Shown here in pieces: positions 1 through 8,653 of a stretch of 64,000 bases of DNA; position 1 is the first letter of the stretch; each line of letters starts with the position of its first letter. The position numbers and the translations under genes are program-made. The notes beneath the pieces were generated by a model. The model did not search any database. It had not been told where the DNA came from and worked only from the letters and a program-made list of their open reading frames with translations. This DNA comes from JBCFAY01 sp038562375. Lineage in GTDB: Bacteria > Bacillota > Clostridia > Christensenellales > CAG-138. The DNA lies in NCBI GenBank assembly GCA_038562375.1, contig JBCFAY010000006.1:95877-159876 (forward strand), in the 5' to 3' direction.

Positions 1-1380
1 GTGCCCGTCGATCGTGATCGCGCCGCTGTTGACATCGTAAAAGCGCATCAAAAGCTTGACGATCGTGGTCTTGCCCGCGCCGGTCGGGCCGACGATGGCG
101 ATCTTCTGGCCGGGGCGGACGCCTGCGTTAAAATCGCGGATGATGATCTTCTCCGGCGAATAGCCGAACGAAACGTGCTCGAACGCGACGTTGCCCTCGA
201 CCGGTATCCCCGCCTCTTTGCCGTGCGAGGCCACGCAGAGGGCGTCCTCGGGCTCTTTGACCTCCTCCTCCACCCCCAGGAACTCGAACACGCGCTCGGC
301 GGCGGCGGCAGTCTGCTGGAGCACGTTGGAGATGTTGGCGATCTGGGAGATCGGCTGCGTGAACTGGCGCATGTACTGGATAAACGCCTGGATGCCGCCG
401 ATCGTCATCACGCCGCCCGCGGCGTAATAGCCGCCGAGGATGCAGATGACCACATACGCGAGGTTCCCGATGAACATCGTGATCGGCATCATCAGGCCCG
501 AGAGGAAGTTCGATCTCCACGCCGCCTCGTAGAGCGCGCCGTTGTGCTTGCCGAATGTCCTAAGGGATTCCTCCTCGCCGTTGAAGGACTTGACGACGGT
601 ATGGCTGCCGAACATCTCCTCTACGTGGCCGTTGACGGCCCCGAGCATCTGCTGCTGTTTCTTAAAGTGCTTCTGCGATTTTTTGACGATCAGCAGCACG
701 CTGATGAGCGAGACCGGCAGCACGCACAGCGCCGCGAGGGTCATTTGCCAGCTGATCGTGAACATCATCACGGTGATGCCCAGGACCGAGGTGATCGACG
801 TGATGAGCTGCGTCATGCTCTGGTTCATCGATTGGCTGATGGTATCCACGTCGTTGGTGATCCTGCTCAGTACGTCGCCGTGGGTCGTGGTATCGTAATA
901 CCCGAGCGGCAGCTTATGCATCTTTTCATCGATGTCGTTCCTGAGCCGGTAGGTGACCTTCGCGGTGATCCCCGACATCGTGAACCCCTGCAGGTACGAA
1001 AGCGCCGCGCTCACGCCGTACAGGCCCGCGAGCGATAGAATGATCCCGCCGATCTTCTCAAAATCCACGCTCCCCGTGCCCGCGACGACCTTCATCACGC
1101 CGGTGAAGAGCTCGTCGGTCGCCTGCCCCAGGATGCGCGGGCCGAGTATGGTAAATACCGTGGACGCGACGGCGAGGAGCCACACGAAGAGTATCGTCCA
1201 TTTATAGCTGCCCAGATAAGCGATGAGCTTTGCCATCGATCCTTTAAAATCCTTGGCCTTGGCGCCCGGCATCATGCCGTGCATCGGGCCGCCGCCGGGA
1301 CCGCCGGGGCCGCCGCGCCCGAAGGGGCCGCCGGGCCCTCTCGGGATCCTGCCTGTTTGCCTGCTGTTCTGCTCACTCAT
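1..1380 (-). CDS. ABC exporter half-transporter (TM domain plus start of ATPase), cut by window edge
   Basis: The reading frame opens at the ATG whose complement ends at 1380 and runs without a stop to base 1, giving 460 codons of an unfinished protein. It has a Gly/Pro-rich tail of about 45 residues, then exporter-type transmembrane helices and the start of a nucleotide-binding domain with Walker A GPTGAGKTT near residue 430. The start overlaps the stop of the upstream ABC gene as ATGA, so the two are translationally coupled and probably form a heterodimer. The family exports drugs, lipids or peptides using ATP at the membrane. The substrate cannot be read from the sequence. The MarR gene upstream suggests de-repression by a toxic ligand. 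Confidence 0.93.
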   Translation of the reverse strand, partial: MSEQNSRQTGRIPRGPGGPFGRGGPGGPGGGPMHGMMPGAKAKDFKGSMAKLIAYLGSYKWTILFVWLLAVASTVFTILGPRILGQATDELFTGVMKVVAGTGSVDFEKIGGIILSLAGLYGVSAALSYLQGFTMSGITAKVTYRLRNDIDEKMHKLPLGYYDTTTHGDVLSRITNDVDTISQSMNQSMTQLITSITSVLGITVMMFTISWQMTLAALCVLPVSLISVLLIVKKSQKHFKKQQQMLGAVNGHVEEMFGSHTVVKSFNGEEESLRTFGKHNGALYEAAWRSNFLSGLMMPITMFIGNLAYVVICILGGYYAAGGVMTIGGIQAFIQYMRQFTQPISQIANISNVLQQTAAAAERVFEFLGVEEEVKEPEDALCVASHGKEAGIPVEGNVAFEHVSFGYSPEKIIIRDFNAGVRPGQKIAIVGPTGAGKTTIVKLLMRFYDVNSGAITIDGH

Positions 1381-3611
1381 GCCAATTCCTCCTCAGACAA
1401 TTGCGACGAAGCGATCTCGTAATAGAGCGGGCAGCTCTTCAAAAGCTCCCGGTGCGTGCCGCGGCCCACGATGCGGCCGTCGTCGAGCACGAGGATCTGC
1501 TCCGCGTTCATGATCGTTCCGACGCGCTGCGCCACCACGATCACCGTGCTCTCGCCCGTATATTCCTTGAGCGCCCTTCGAAGGGCGATATCGGTCTTAA
1601 AATCCAGCGCCGAAAAGCTGTCGTCGAATATGAAGATCTCGGGGCGCTTGGCGAGCGCGCGCGCGATGGACAGCCTCTGCTTCTGCCCGCCGGACACGTT
1701 CGTGCCGCCCTGAGCGATCGGAGCTTCGAGCCCTTCGGGCTTTTCCCGTATGAACTCCATCGCCTGCGCAACGGCCGCAAACGTCTCCACTTCCCCGTCC
1801 GTCGCGTCCCTGTTCCCGTACCGAAGATTCGACGCGACGGTGCCCGAAAGCAGGATCCCCTTCTGGGGCACATAGCCGATCCTCGCGCGCAGGTCCTTTT
1901 GGGCAACCTCGCGCACATCCGCGCCGTCGACGAGCACCCCGCCCCGGGTCGCGTCGGAGAAGCGCAGCATGAGGCTCGCGATCGTGGACTTGCCCGAACC
2001 GGTCGGGCCTATGATCGCGGTCATTTTGCCCGGCGGCGCTACAAAGCTGATGTCGCTCAGGGCATCCTCCTCCGCGCCCGGATAGCGGAAGGATACCCCG
2101 CGGAACTCGACGAGGCCCTTCTTGCCCGCGTCGAAGGACTTGGGCTTTTCCGGGTCGACGACGGAATACTCCGTCGAGAGCACCTCCGCGATGCGCACCG
2201 CGGAGATCGCCGCGCGCGGCACGAAGATGAACATCATCGATATCATCAGGAACGACATGATGATCTGCATGGCGTACTGCATGAACGCCATCATATCGCC
2301 TACCTGCATCGTCGCATCCAGGATCTGGTGCGCGCCGACCCAGACGATCACCAGCGTGATCCCGTTCATGATCAGCATCATCATCGGCATCATGAACACC
2401 ATGACCCGGTTGATGAACAGCTGCGTCCCGGTCAGATCCCTGTTCGCTCCGTCGAAGCGCTTTTTCTCGTGCGCCTGCGCGCCGAACGCGCGGATGACCA
2501 TCATGCCGCTCAGGTTCTCCCTTGAAACGAGGTTCAGCCGATCGATCAGCTTTTGAACGAGCTTAAATTTGGGCAGCGTGATGGACATGACCACGAGCAT
2601 CAGCCCCGCGAGCACGACGCACGCCACCGCGATGATCCAGCTCATCGAAGGCGACTTGCGGATCGCCATTCCGATGCCGCCGATGCCCAGGATCGGCGCG
2701 TAGCAGATCATGCGGATGCCGATCATCAGGAGCATCTGGATCTGCGTGACGTCGTTGGTGCACCGCGTGATGAGCGAGGCGGTGGAGAACTTGTCGAATT
2801 CGGCGCTCGAGAAGCCTTCGACCTTTGCAAAGACGTCGCGGCGCAGGTTTTTCGCGACGCCCGCCGCGATCTTCGAGGAGAAGAAGCTCACCAATACCGT
2901 GGCGGCTCCGCCGACGAGCGCGATGGCGAGCATCTGCAGGCCGATTTTGATGATGTAGGCCGTCTGCATCGCGCCCACGTCCCTGCCGAGCTCGCTGTAG
3001 AAGGCTTTGGCGAACATCACGCCGCTCTGCCTGAGCATGGTGTCGCCCGCGGAAAGCGCCTCCCCGCGCGCGGCGGAAAGCGCGCTCTCGGGCAGCGAAC
3101 CGAGCATCGGCAGGAATTGATAGAGCTTCGCCATGTCGATATCGATCTCGCCGCTCGCCATGCTCCCGGTATCCGACGAAGCCGACGCTCCTCCCATATC
3201 CCTTAGAAAGCTCACCAGCGTCCACGTGGCGGCGCCGAACGCCCGGTCGAGCTCGGCCCGGGCTGCGGAGTCCGCGTCCCCCCTCACATAGAGCCGGTCC
3301 TGCGCCTTCGGATAGGTCTCGCTGTACGCTTTGCCGCCCGCGTCCACATCCGTCGCCGGAACGAGGGTATAATGCTCTGAAACAAGCTGCTTGTCATCCG
3401 CGCTCATGAAGGCGCTCATCAGCTTCATCCCGTTTTCGCTCAGGGCGTCCGGGGCGGCGTGCTCCACGCCGCTTTGCTGGATGCCGACGTTCACGATCTC
3501 CGACATATAGTTGGGCAGATTGAGGTCGCTCACCGCCTGCACGAACAGCAGCGCGACCGTCACGATCAGGCCCGCAAGAAAAGGCTTTAAGTATTTAGCA
3601 AGTTTAATCAA
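1377..3611 (-). CDS. ABC exporter half-transporter with long extracellular loop
   Basis: This 744-residue protein has a full exporter layout: a TM domain followed by an ATPase domain with Walker A GPTGSGKST, signature VSGGQKQR and Walker B ending IFDDSFSALD. The catalytic glutamate of Walker B is aspartate here, the usual mark of the degenerate half in heterodimeric exporters. Between TM1 (about residues 11-35) and TM2 (about 215-245) lies a hydrophilic stretch of roughly 175 residues that should face outside. The start is TTG, placed eight bases after AAGGGGGA, and overlaps the MarR stop by eight bases. It forms one operon with the MarR gene and the partner half-transporter. The substrate is unknown. 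Confidence 0.93.
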   Translation of the reverse strand: MIKLAKYLKPFLAGLIVTVALLFVQAVSDLNLPNYMSEIVNVGIQQSGVEHAAPDALSENGMKLMSAFMSADDKQLVSEHYTLVPATDVDAGGKAYSETYPKAQDRLYVRGDADSAARAELDRAFGAATWTLVSFLRDMGGASASSDTGSMASGEIDIDMAKLYQFLPMLGSLPESALSAARGEALSAGDTMLRQSGVMFAKAFYSELGRDVGAMQTAYIIKIGLQMLAIALVGGAATVLVSFFSSKIAAGVAKNLRRDVFAKVEGFSSAEFDKFSTASLITRCTNDVTQIQMLLMIGIRMICYAPILGIGGIGMAIRKSPSMSWIIAVACVVLAGLMLVVMSITLPKFKLVQKLIDRLNLVSRENLSGMMVIRAFGAQAHEKKRFDGANRDLTGTQLFINRVMVFMMPMMMLIMNGITLVIVWVGAHQILDATMQVGDMMAFMQYAMQIIMSFLMISMMFIFVPRAAISAVRIAEVLSTEYSVVDPEKPKSFDAGKKGLVEFRGVSFRYPGAEEDALSDISFVAPPGKMTAIIGPTGSGKSTIASLMLRFSDATRGGVLVDGADVREVAQKDLRARIGYVPQKGILLSGTVASNLRYGNRDATDGEVETFAAVAQAMEFIREKPEGLEAPIAQGGTNVSGGQKQRLSIARALAKRPEIFIFDDSFSALDFKTDIALRRALKEYTGESTVIVVAQRVGTIMNAEQILVLDDGRIVGRGTHRELLKSCPLYYEIASSQLSEEELA

Positions 3612-4086
3612 ACGGATTGTCCCCCTTATTTTCCGTAAGCTGCGCCTCGCGCCGAATGTCCTCTGTGATCTGCCTCAAGCTTAGAAGCAGCTCGATCAGC
3701 TTGCGCGTCTCGTCCTCCCCGAGCCGGGAAACGACCTTCTCGAGCTCGCGATCCATGGAGCTTCTCGCCAAATGCAGCGTTTTCCACCCGTGGTCCGTGA
3801 GCGTGACCGTGATCTTCCTTCGATCGCTCCTGTCGATCTCGCGCCCGACGTAACCCTTGCCCTCCAGCGCGTTCAACAGCTGCGAAACGGCCGGCTTGGT
3901 CATGCGGCCGTCCTCCTGCAGGTCCGATACGTTCACGGGCCTCCCGAGGGACATGGCTTTGCGCGCGATCGCGCTCATCATCATCATCTCGCCCATATGC
4001 AGGTCCAGCCCGGGCGGAAACGTCATCGTCGCCCTTTTCAGGCCGCGCAAGGCGTGGACCAGCTGCTCCTTCAGCGTTTTATCCAT
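3604..4086 (-). CDS. MarR-family transcriptional regulator
   Basis: The 160-residue protein has a winged-helix core of MarR type. It includes a DNA-recognition helix region around residues 60-80 (MTKPAVSQLLNALEGKGYV) and the wing motif DRSDRRKITVTLTDHG that is characteristic of the family. A strong Shine-Dalgarno site (GAGGAGG) sits eight bases before the ATG. It is the first gene of the exporter operon, and a perfect palindrome lies just upstream of it. It is therefore likely an autoregulated repressor that releases the exporter genes when a small ligand binds. The ligand is not known. Confidence 0.93.
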   Translation of the reverse strand: MDKTLKEQLVHALRGLKRATMTFPPGLDLHMGEMMMMSAIARKAMSLGRPVNVSDLQEDGRMTKPAVSQLLNALEGKGYVGREIDRSDRRKITVTLTDHGWKTLHLARSSMDRELEKVVSRLGEDETRKLIELLLSLRQITEDIRREAQLTENKGDNPFD

Positions 4087-4120
4087 CGGGGTCGCCTCCT
4101 CTCTCGATGGTTGAAAATTT

Positions 4121-4135
4121 GTTAATGAACTTAAC
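4121..4135. promoter_or_regulatory. Probable MarR operator, GTTAA-N5-TTAAC
   Basis: A perfect inverted repeat with five-base arms and a five-base spacer (GTTAATGAACTTAAC) lies 35 bases upstream of the MarR start. It sits in an AT-rich stretch that stands out from the GC-rich surroundings and holds -10-like hexamers for leftward transcription. Size and symmetry fit MarR boxes. Autoregulation is inferred. Confidence 0.55.
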
Positions 4136-4384
4136 TATTATTGCACTTTACTTTTTAAAATTGCAACGATGTGTTTTGGGGCGGATCGGCCGAATTTTAT
4201 CAATTACGGGCGGTTTTTGCGCGCGATCGACCCGGCGCGCTCCCTTGCGGGAAATTTTACGCGCGCGGCGGGTTCCCCGCAGAGGCGCGAGGGGGAAGGG
4301 AGCGGCGATGCCGCGGCGCATCCGTTTGCGCCGGAGCTGTTTTCCGGTTGATGGTCCTCTATCCGGCAATCGCCGGGCGGCATT

Positions 4385-4420
4385 CAACTGCCCGCCGCAG
4401 GAGGGCGCGGCGGGCAGTTG
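4385..4420 (-). terminator. Strong hairpin after the 4475-5176 gene
   Basis: A perfect 14-bp stem (4385-4398 with 4407-4420) with an eight-base loop lies about 55 bases past the stop of the leftward gene ending at 4475. There is no clear U-run on the minus strand, so it may be a rho-independent terminator of poor quality or an RNA-end stabiliser. The rest of the 4142-4474 gap holds no convincing gene. Confidence 0.45.
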
Positions 4421-4474
4421 TTCCGCTTTATTCTCTTTTAAGGGGGAGTCATTGCGCTTTGAGGGCGCTTTGTT

Positions 4475-5176
4475 CTATTCGTCCTTGCTGCAGGGCGTGT
4501 ACGGCGCGAACGCCACCGCTTCTGCGCCGAGGTTCAAATACGCGGTGAACCAGGGCTCGATGTAGATATCCGACGCAGCGCCCGCGAACGTCGGCGCTTT
4601 GGAAAAACCGAACGTTACGTATTTGGGAAGGATGTTCTCATAGGGCTGTATGCCGATATAGCCGTCCATCCCGACGATCGCGATCTCCCCTTGCGGTTCG
4701 GTCCACAGGTTCGCCGACGCGAACTCCGAGAACGAGTAACACTTCGTAACGATGCAGCCCCCGCCGCGCGGCTGATCCGACGGCGCAAGCCCGGCGCGGT
4801 ACGCGCCGTTTTCAAAGAGTATGATGCGCTGCACGCCGCCGTTTGGATCGATCGTTTGCTCGTTTACGCCCGTGGGCACGATGTAGTGGAGGTTGTGAAG
4901 CGACCCGCCGCCGATGCCCGGCGCAAACCCGTCGACGCGTTCGCCGATCCAGCCGAACGCGCAATCGGGGATTTGCTCCCCCGGCACCGTATGGACAAAA
5001 CCGCCCAGACAGACAAAATCATAGCTGTCGGCCCGGGCCATGGCAAGCGCCTTGAAGAGCGGCGCGATTTTCAGCTTCCTCGAGGCGTCCCTGTGCACAT
5101 CCCGCTCGGGTTTCGCTTCGCTTTGCGCGTCGGGCCGCGCGGGCTGCGCGGCAAATGGTTCAAAAAGCTCTTTCAT
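4475..5176 (-). CDS. Unknown protein, last gene of the SorC operon
   Basis: The 233-residue protein is not recognised. It lacks a signal peptide and membrane helices. The first 35 residues look disordered, and the rest is rich in short beta-prone stretches with conserved-looking motifs such as GIGGGSLHNLHYIVPTGVNE (about 87-106) and PWFTAYLNLGAEAVAFAPY near the C-terminus. A good Shine-Dalgarno site (GGAGGG) sits eight bases before the ATG. It is the third gene of a leftward unit (SorC regulator, GGDG kinase, this gene) that faces the methanofuran/H4MPT operon. Its function is plausibly tied to one-carbon or cofactor metabolism, but this is only contextual. Confidence 0.72.
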   Translation of the reverse strand: MKELFEPFAAQPARPDAQSEAKPERDVHRDASRKLKIAPLFKALAMARADSYDFVCLGGFVHTVPGEQIPDCAFGWIGERVDGFAPGIGGGSLHNLHYIVPTGVNEQTIDPNGGVQRIILFENGAYRAGLAPSDQPRGGGCIVTKCYSFSEFASANLWTEPQGEIAIVGMDGYIGIQPYENILPKYVTFGFSKAPTFAGAASDIYIEPWFTAYLNLGAEAVAFAPYTPCSKDE

Positions 5177-5226
5177 GGTTTTCCCTCCGGCGTTTCTTAA
5201 TCGGGCGGGGGGCCCCGGCGGCGCGT

Positions 5227-6216
5227 TTACCCGCCCCAGCGGCGCATCCGGGCGCCTTTGCCGCCCGCGATGGCGACCAGTTCCGGGATATAGCGGATCC
5301 CGATAAAATCCCCGCTGCGCAGGTAGGGGTTCCCGTCCGCAATGATGAGCGCCTCCGGCTTGCAGCCGTAGAGGCGCAGGTCGTCCTTCGCGCCGAAGAG
5401 CAGCTGCTCCGCCCGCGCAAACGCGCCGAAGCCGCGCGCGTCATACCGCGTCGTCACGATCGGGCGCTCGCTCAAAAGGATCGCCGCCTGTGCGCCCTCG
5501 CCCGCGTAGCAAAGCATGCCTGCGACCGCGCGCCCGTAGAGTCGGTCGCGCTCCAGCGTGGACGCGACGATCTGCGCCACCGAGGGAAGGGAGCTAAAAA
5601 TCTCGGCCCCGTTCTTTACGAGCTTAAAAGAGGATACGGCGCTTTCCATCGGATCCTCGGGCAGCCTTGACCCGTCGCGCGCCATGGCCGCGGCGCTCAC
5701 GGTCGCCGTCTTTTTATCGACGGTCGAAAGCAGCGTGTTGCCGATGATCAGATCGTTAAAGCAATAGGCGGCGTGGCGATCCCCGTCCAGCGCCTCGATC
5801 GCGCCGCACGGCGCGAACTCAAGGTCGTCGAATTTAAGCCCGTCGAGCTCCTCCGCCTGAAAGGCCACGATCGGGCCGACGTTGGCGGTGCCCATCGCGA
5901 TGCCGAGCATCCGGGGCGTCCCGCCGTGCCGGGTGATCAGCCGGTCCGCGACGTACGCGGCGAGCCCGTCGCCGCCCGCGACAACGAACGCCCCGGGCGA
6001 TTCGGCCGCGATCGCGTCCACACACGCCCAGAGTTTCGGGAGATACCCCGCCGCCTTGATGGGCGCGACGATTCGATCCGCCCTCAGATGCGAGCCGCCG
6101 AAATCCAAGGAACAGATCACCTCGTGGGATCCAAGGAGCCTGTCGACGGCGGCGCAGACGACGTTGACCCTATCGGCGCTGCCCGCGCGCAAATTTACAA
6201 GCACTCCGATTTTCAT
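5227..6216 (-). CDS. ATP-NAD kinase/AcoX-like kinase
   Basis: The 329-residue protein opens with a Rossmann-like strand (MKIGVLVNLRAGSADR) and carries the GGDG motif at residues 81-84, followed by GIAMGTANVGP at about 105-115. This is the architecture of the NAD-kinase/diacylglycerol-kinase/AcoX superfamily, which phosphorylates hydroxyl groups of nucleotides, lipids or unknown acceptors. It begins 22 bases after the SorC regulator stop and has only a weak Shine-Dalgarno site, so it is probably co-translated. AcoX genes accompany acetoin-dehydrogenase-type operons, and such an E1/E2 set lies at 22.3-25.7 kb. The substrate cannot be deduced, and no classical NAD-kinase function is claimed. Confidence 0.75.
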   Translation of the reverse strand: MKIGVLVNLRAGSADRVNVVCAAVDRLLGSHEVICSLDFGGSHLRADRIVAPIKAAGYLPKLWACVDAIAAESPGAFVVAGGDGLAAYVADRLITRHGGTPRMLGIAMGTANVGPIVAFQAEELDGLKFDDLEFAPCGAIEALDGDRHAAYCFNDLIIGNTLLSTVDKKTATVSAAAMARDGSRLPEDPMESAVSSFKLVKNGAEIFSSLPSVAQIVASTLERDRLYGRAVAGMLCYAGEGAQAAILLSERPIVTTRYDARGFGAFARAEQLLFGAKDDLRLYGCKPEALIIADGNPYLRSGDFIGIRYIPELVAIAGGKGARMRRWGG

Positions 6217-6238
6217 TGCCCTGTCAACACCAAGCCCC

Positions 6239-7213
6239 TCATGTTTCTTCCGCGCCCCGCTGCCTGAAAATATCGTAGAACGCCCGGGCCGTGCCGCTGT
6301 CCGTAACCAGCGTGTTGAAAAAGCCGTTCTTCGCGCCCACGAGGATGCCGTCGATCTTATCCCTGCCGCCCGCGAGGCAGATCACGTTTTTGATGTTCTT
6401 CAGGCGGTGGATGTCGAAGGCGATCTGCTGATACTTGCTCTTAAACTCAAAGACGCTCCCGTCGCCGAGGAAGAACTGCGAAAGGCAGTCGCCCACCGCG
6501 CCTGCGGCGGTGATCGCGGCGGAGAACGCCTCGTCGATCTCGCTGACAAAGAAGCCCTCTTTGTTGGGTTTGCCGCCCAATCCGATCACGGCGGCGTCCA
6601 GCGTCGACCAATACTGCTCCAGCTTGCCGATGCGCTTTTCCTCGATCTCGGGCAGGTCGTACCCGCGCGCGCGGAACACCGGCACGCCGATGAAATAGCT
6701 GACCGCCCGGTGGCGCTCCGCCACGCGGTCCACGATGGTGTTGATCTGCAAATACGGGTTGGACGTGCCCGAGAGGCCCACCAACGGCACGTAAACAAGC
6801 TCGTCGCCCATGTTCCGGTACGACATCCTCAGCGACATCTGGTACATCGTCTTGCCCCAGCCGAGCCCCACGGTCCTGCAGCCCTTGAGCGCCCGGGGCA
6901 GGTACTGCGCCGCCGCCACCGCGATCGCCTCGCACACCGCCTCGCGGTTGTCCGGATCCTCGACCGGCGCGATGACGACCTCCTTCAGCCTGAGCCATTT
7001 GGCGACCGACTCCGCCAGCTCCGACATGTCCGGGTCCTCCGGAAGGGATACGCTGATCGTGACGAGCCCGAGCTTTTCGGCGCGCTCCAGCAGCCGCGAT
7101 ATCTGAGAACGGGAAATGTTCTCCATCTCGGCGATTTGGCTCTGCGAGAGCTTGTCGATGTAATAGCTCTTCGCGATCCGATACAGCAGGGTGATCTCAG
7201 GTTTTTTTGCCAT
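6239..7213 (-). CDS. SorC-family sugar/ligand-binding transcriptional regulator
   Basis: The chosen ATG (protein beginning MAKKPEI) follows AGAGGAAG by a few bases; the frame is open further upstream but without a better ribosome site. The roughly 324-residue protein has an N-terminal helix-turn-helix of the SorC/DeoR-like type (residues about 12-38, SQSQIAEMENISRSQISRLL). A large C-terminal effector domain follows, of the kind that binds phosphorylated sugars or related ligands. It is transcribed divergently from the Ftr/Fhc operon with a kinase directly downstream. It is therefore the obvious candidate regulator of both units, with a phosphorylated ligand possibly made by that kinase. That regulatory link is inference. 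Confidence 0.9.
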   Translation of the reverse strand: MAKKPEITLLYRIAKSYYIDKLSQSQIAEMENISRSQISRLLERAEKLGLVTISVSLPEDPDMSELAESVAKWLRLKEVVIAPVEDPDNREAVCEAIAVAAAQYLPRALKGCRTVGLGWGKTMYQMSLRMSYRNMGDELVYVPLVGLSGTSNPYLQINTIVDRVAERHRAVSYFIGVPVFRARGYDLPEIEEKRIGKLEQYWSTLDAAVIGLGGKPNKEGFFVSEIDEAFSAAITAAGAVGDCLSQFFLGDGSVFEFKSKYQQIAFDIHRLKNIKNVICLAGGRDKIDGILVGAKNGFFNTLVTDSGTARAFYDIFRQRGAEET

Positions 7214-7225
7214 AGCTTCCTCTTG

Positions 7226-7240
7226 CGCACGATTCGTGCG
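7226..7240. promoter_or_regulatory. Perfect inverted repeat in SorC leader
   Basis: Seven-base arms around one base (CGCACGA-T-TCGTGCG) lie 13 bases upstream of the SorC start codon, inside the expected transcript leader. It could be a second operator or a short leader hairpin. No function is shown. Confidence 0.35.
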
Positions 7241-7490
7241 ATCGCCGGACGTTCCCCGGGTTGCTCTAAAAACACAAAGCGCGACGCCCGATAACCCGCG
7301 GCCGCAACGTCCATCCGCGCCCCGTGCCCGCGGCAAGCCCCGAACGCGCCGCCGTGCTTCCTATTTTCCGCCTGAATGATGATGAACTCCGACGCCCGTA
7401 CGCGGCCGCCGTAAACCTGTTGTCCGAAGAAACTCAATTTGCCCGATGTGAAGGGTACCGATCCGATGTTTTGCCCAAGAATACATGGAC

Positions 7491-7520
7491 ATTATATTTG
7501 CACCCGGAGCCGCGTGTCAA
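7491..7520 (-). promoter_or_regulatory. Sigma-A promoter for the SorC operon
   Basis: On the minus strand a consensus -35 TTGACA (7515-7520) and -10 TATAAT (7491-7496) are separated by 18 bases. Transcription would start near 7484 and give a leader of about 270 bases before the SorC ATG at 7213. Confidence 0.75.
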
Positions 7521-7534
7521 CGCACAAAGCAACA

Positions 7535-7552
7535 TACGCAATTGTGTGCGTA
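7535..7552. promoter_or_regulatory. Candidate SorC operator, TACGCA-N6-TGCGTA
   Basis: A perfect inverted repeat with six-base arms and a six-base spacer lies between the two divergent promoters, 15 bases upstream of the SorC -35 box. Placement between two promoters fits a shared control site. Binding by the SorC protein is inferred. Confidence 0.45.
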
Positions 7553-7639
7553 CACTATTTGCATATCCGGAGGATCGGCGGCGTCGGCATCGTTTGCGCG
7601 CATTCGTGTTGGGAAAATGCGCGTTCCCGCGCGAGTGCA

Positions 7640-7668
7640 TTGACAAGCGGCGCGCATGCAAATATGAT
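7640..7668 (+). promoter_or_regulatory. Sigma-A promoter for the Ftr/Fhc operon
   Basis: A -35 TTGACA (7640-7645) and -10 TATGAT (7663-7668) with a 17-base spacer face rightward. The expected start is near 7675, leaving a leader of about 95 bases before the GTG at 7772. The -10 flank GCAAATAT is shared with the opposing SorC promoter. Confidence 0.75.
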
Positions 7669-7771
7669 GAATTTGTATACCTTCCTATATTAAACGCACA
7701 GATACCAGCCGCACGGACAACATAAAAAACCGTCCCATTGTCGCTTCATTTCAGGCGCACGGAGGCCGAAC

Positions 7772-8653
7772 GTGATCGTAAACGGGGTCGAAATCGAAAA
7801 CACCTACGCGGAAGGGTTCTTAATGGCGGGCACCCGCTTTTTGATCACCGCCGATACCCTGGAATGGGCGCGCGAGGCGGGCCGAAAGGCGACCGGCTTT
7901 GCGACGTCGATCATCGCGTGCGGCTGCGAGGCGGATATCGAGTCCGAGTTTGCCCAAGGGCCGGACGGGCGGCCCGGCGTTGCGGTCGTGATCATGTCCC
8001 GGGATCTGGAGGCGGTGGCGGAACAGGCGCTCAACCGGGTCGGCCAGTGCGTGATGACCTGCCCGACGACGGCCTGCTTCAACGGTTGGGATGGCGGCGA
8101 GAGCATCGATATCGGCAGGAGCCTGCGCTATTTCGGCGACGGAAGGCAGATCAGCAAGACCCTGTTCGGCAAACGCTATTGGCGCATCCCTGTCATGGAC
8201 GGCGAATTTCTCGTCGAGGAGAGCTTCGGCACTTTTTCGGACGGGTCGGACAGCAACATCATACTCTTGGGCAGCGACCCGCGCCTCGCGCGCGCCGCCG
8301 CCGAACGCGCGGCCGACGCCATGCGGGCTTCCGGCGGCGTCATACTCCCGTTCCCCGGCGGCATCGTCCGCAGCGGGAGCAAGGTCGGTTCAAAATACAA
8401 GGCGCTCCGGGCTTCGACCAACCACAGCTTCTGCCCCACGCTCAGGGACGACCCGGAATCGCTCCTCCCCGAAAACGTAAACTGCGTATATGAGATCGTC
8501 GTCTGCGGCGCGCTTGAAAAGGACGTCCGCCGCGCGATGGCCTCCGGGATACGCGCCGCCGCGCGCGAGGGGATCGTGCGCATCACCGCAGGCAATTACG
8601 GCGGCAAACTGGGCAAGGTGCACTATCCGCTTTGGGAGATTTTAAGCGAATGA
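7772..8653 (+). CDS. ftr: Formylmethanofuran:tetrahydromethanopterin formyltransferase (Ftr/FhcD)
   Basis: The 293-residue protein matches Ftr along its whole length (usual length about 297). It has an N-terminus close to INGVEIENTYAE, the block RVGQCVMTCPTTACF near residues 90-104, FPGGIVRSGSKVGSKYK, ASTNHSFCPTL and a C-terminal GNYGGKLGKVHY. Ftr moves the formyl group between tetrahydromethanopterin and methanofuran in the cytoplasm. In bacteria it is subunit D of the formyltransferase/hydrolase (Fhc) complex. The GTG start follows GGAGG by six bases. It is first in a six-gene operon with FhcB, FhcA and FhcC, which strongly supports the call. The enzyme is unexpected in a Bacillota-like genome. 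Confidence 0.95.
   Translation: MIVNGVEIENTYAEGFLMAGTRFLITADTLEWAREAGRKATGFATSIIACGCEADIESEFAQGPDGRPGVAVVIMSRDLEAVAEQALNRVGQCVMTCPTTACFNGWDGGESIDIGRSLRYFGDGRQISKTLFGKRYWRIPVMDGEFLVEESFGTFSDGSDSNIILLGSDPRLARAAAERAADAMRASGGVILPFPGGIVRSGSKVGSKYKALRASTNHSFCPTLRDDPESLLPENVNCVYEIVVCGALEKDVRRAMASGIRAAAREGIVRITAGNYGGKLGKVHYPLWEILSE

Noticed and set aside
4475..5176. Formaldehyde-activating enzyme (Fae) as identity of the unknown protein
   Set aside because: Length and motifs do not match Fae, so no such call is made.
5882..7294. Plus-strand 470-codon open frame
   Set aside because: It is antisense to the kinase and SorC genes, rich in Arg/His/Ala and without a ribosome site; a GC-driven shadow.
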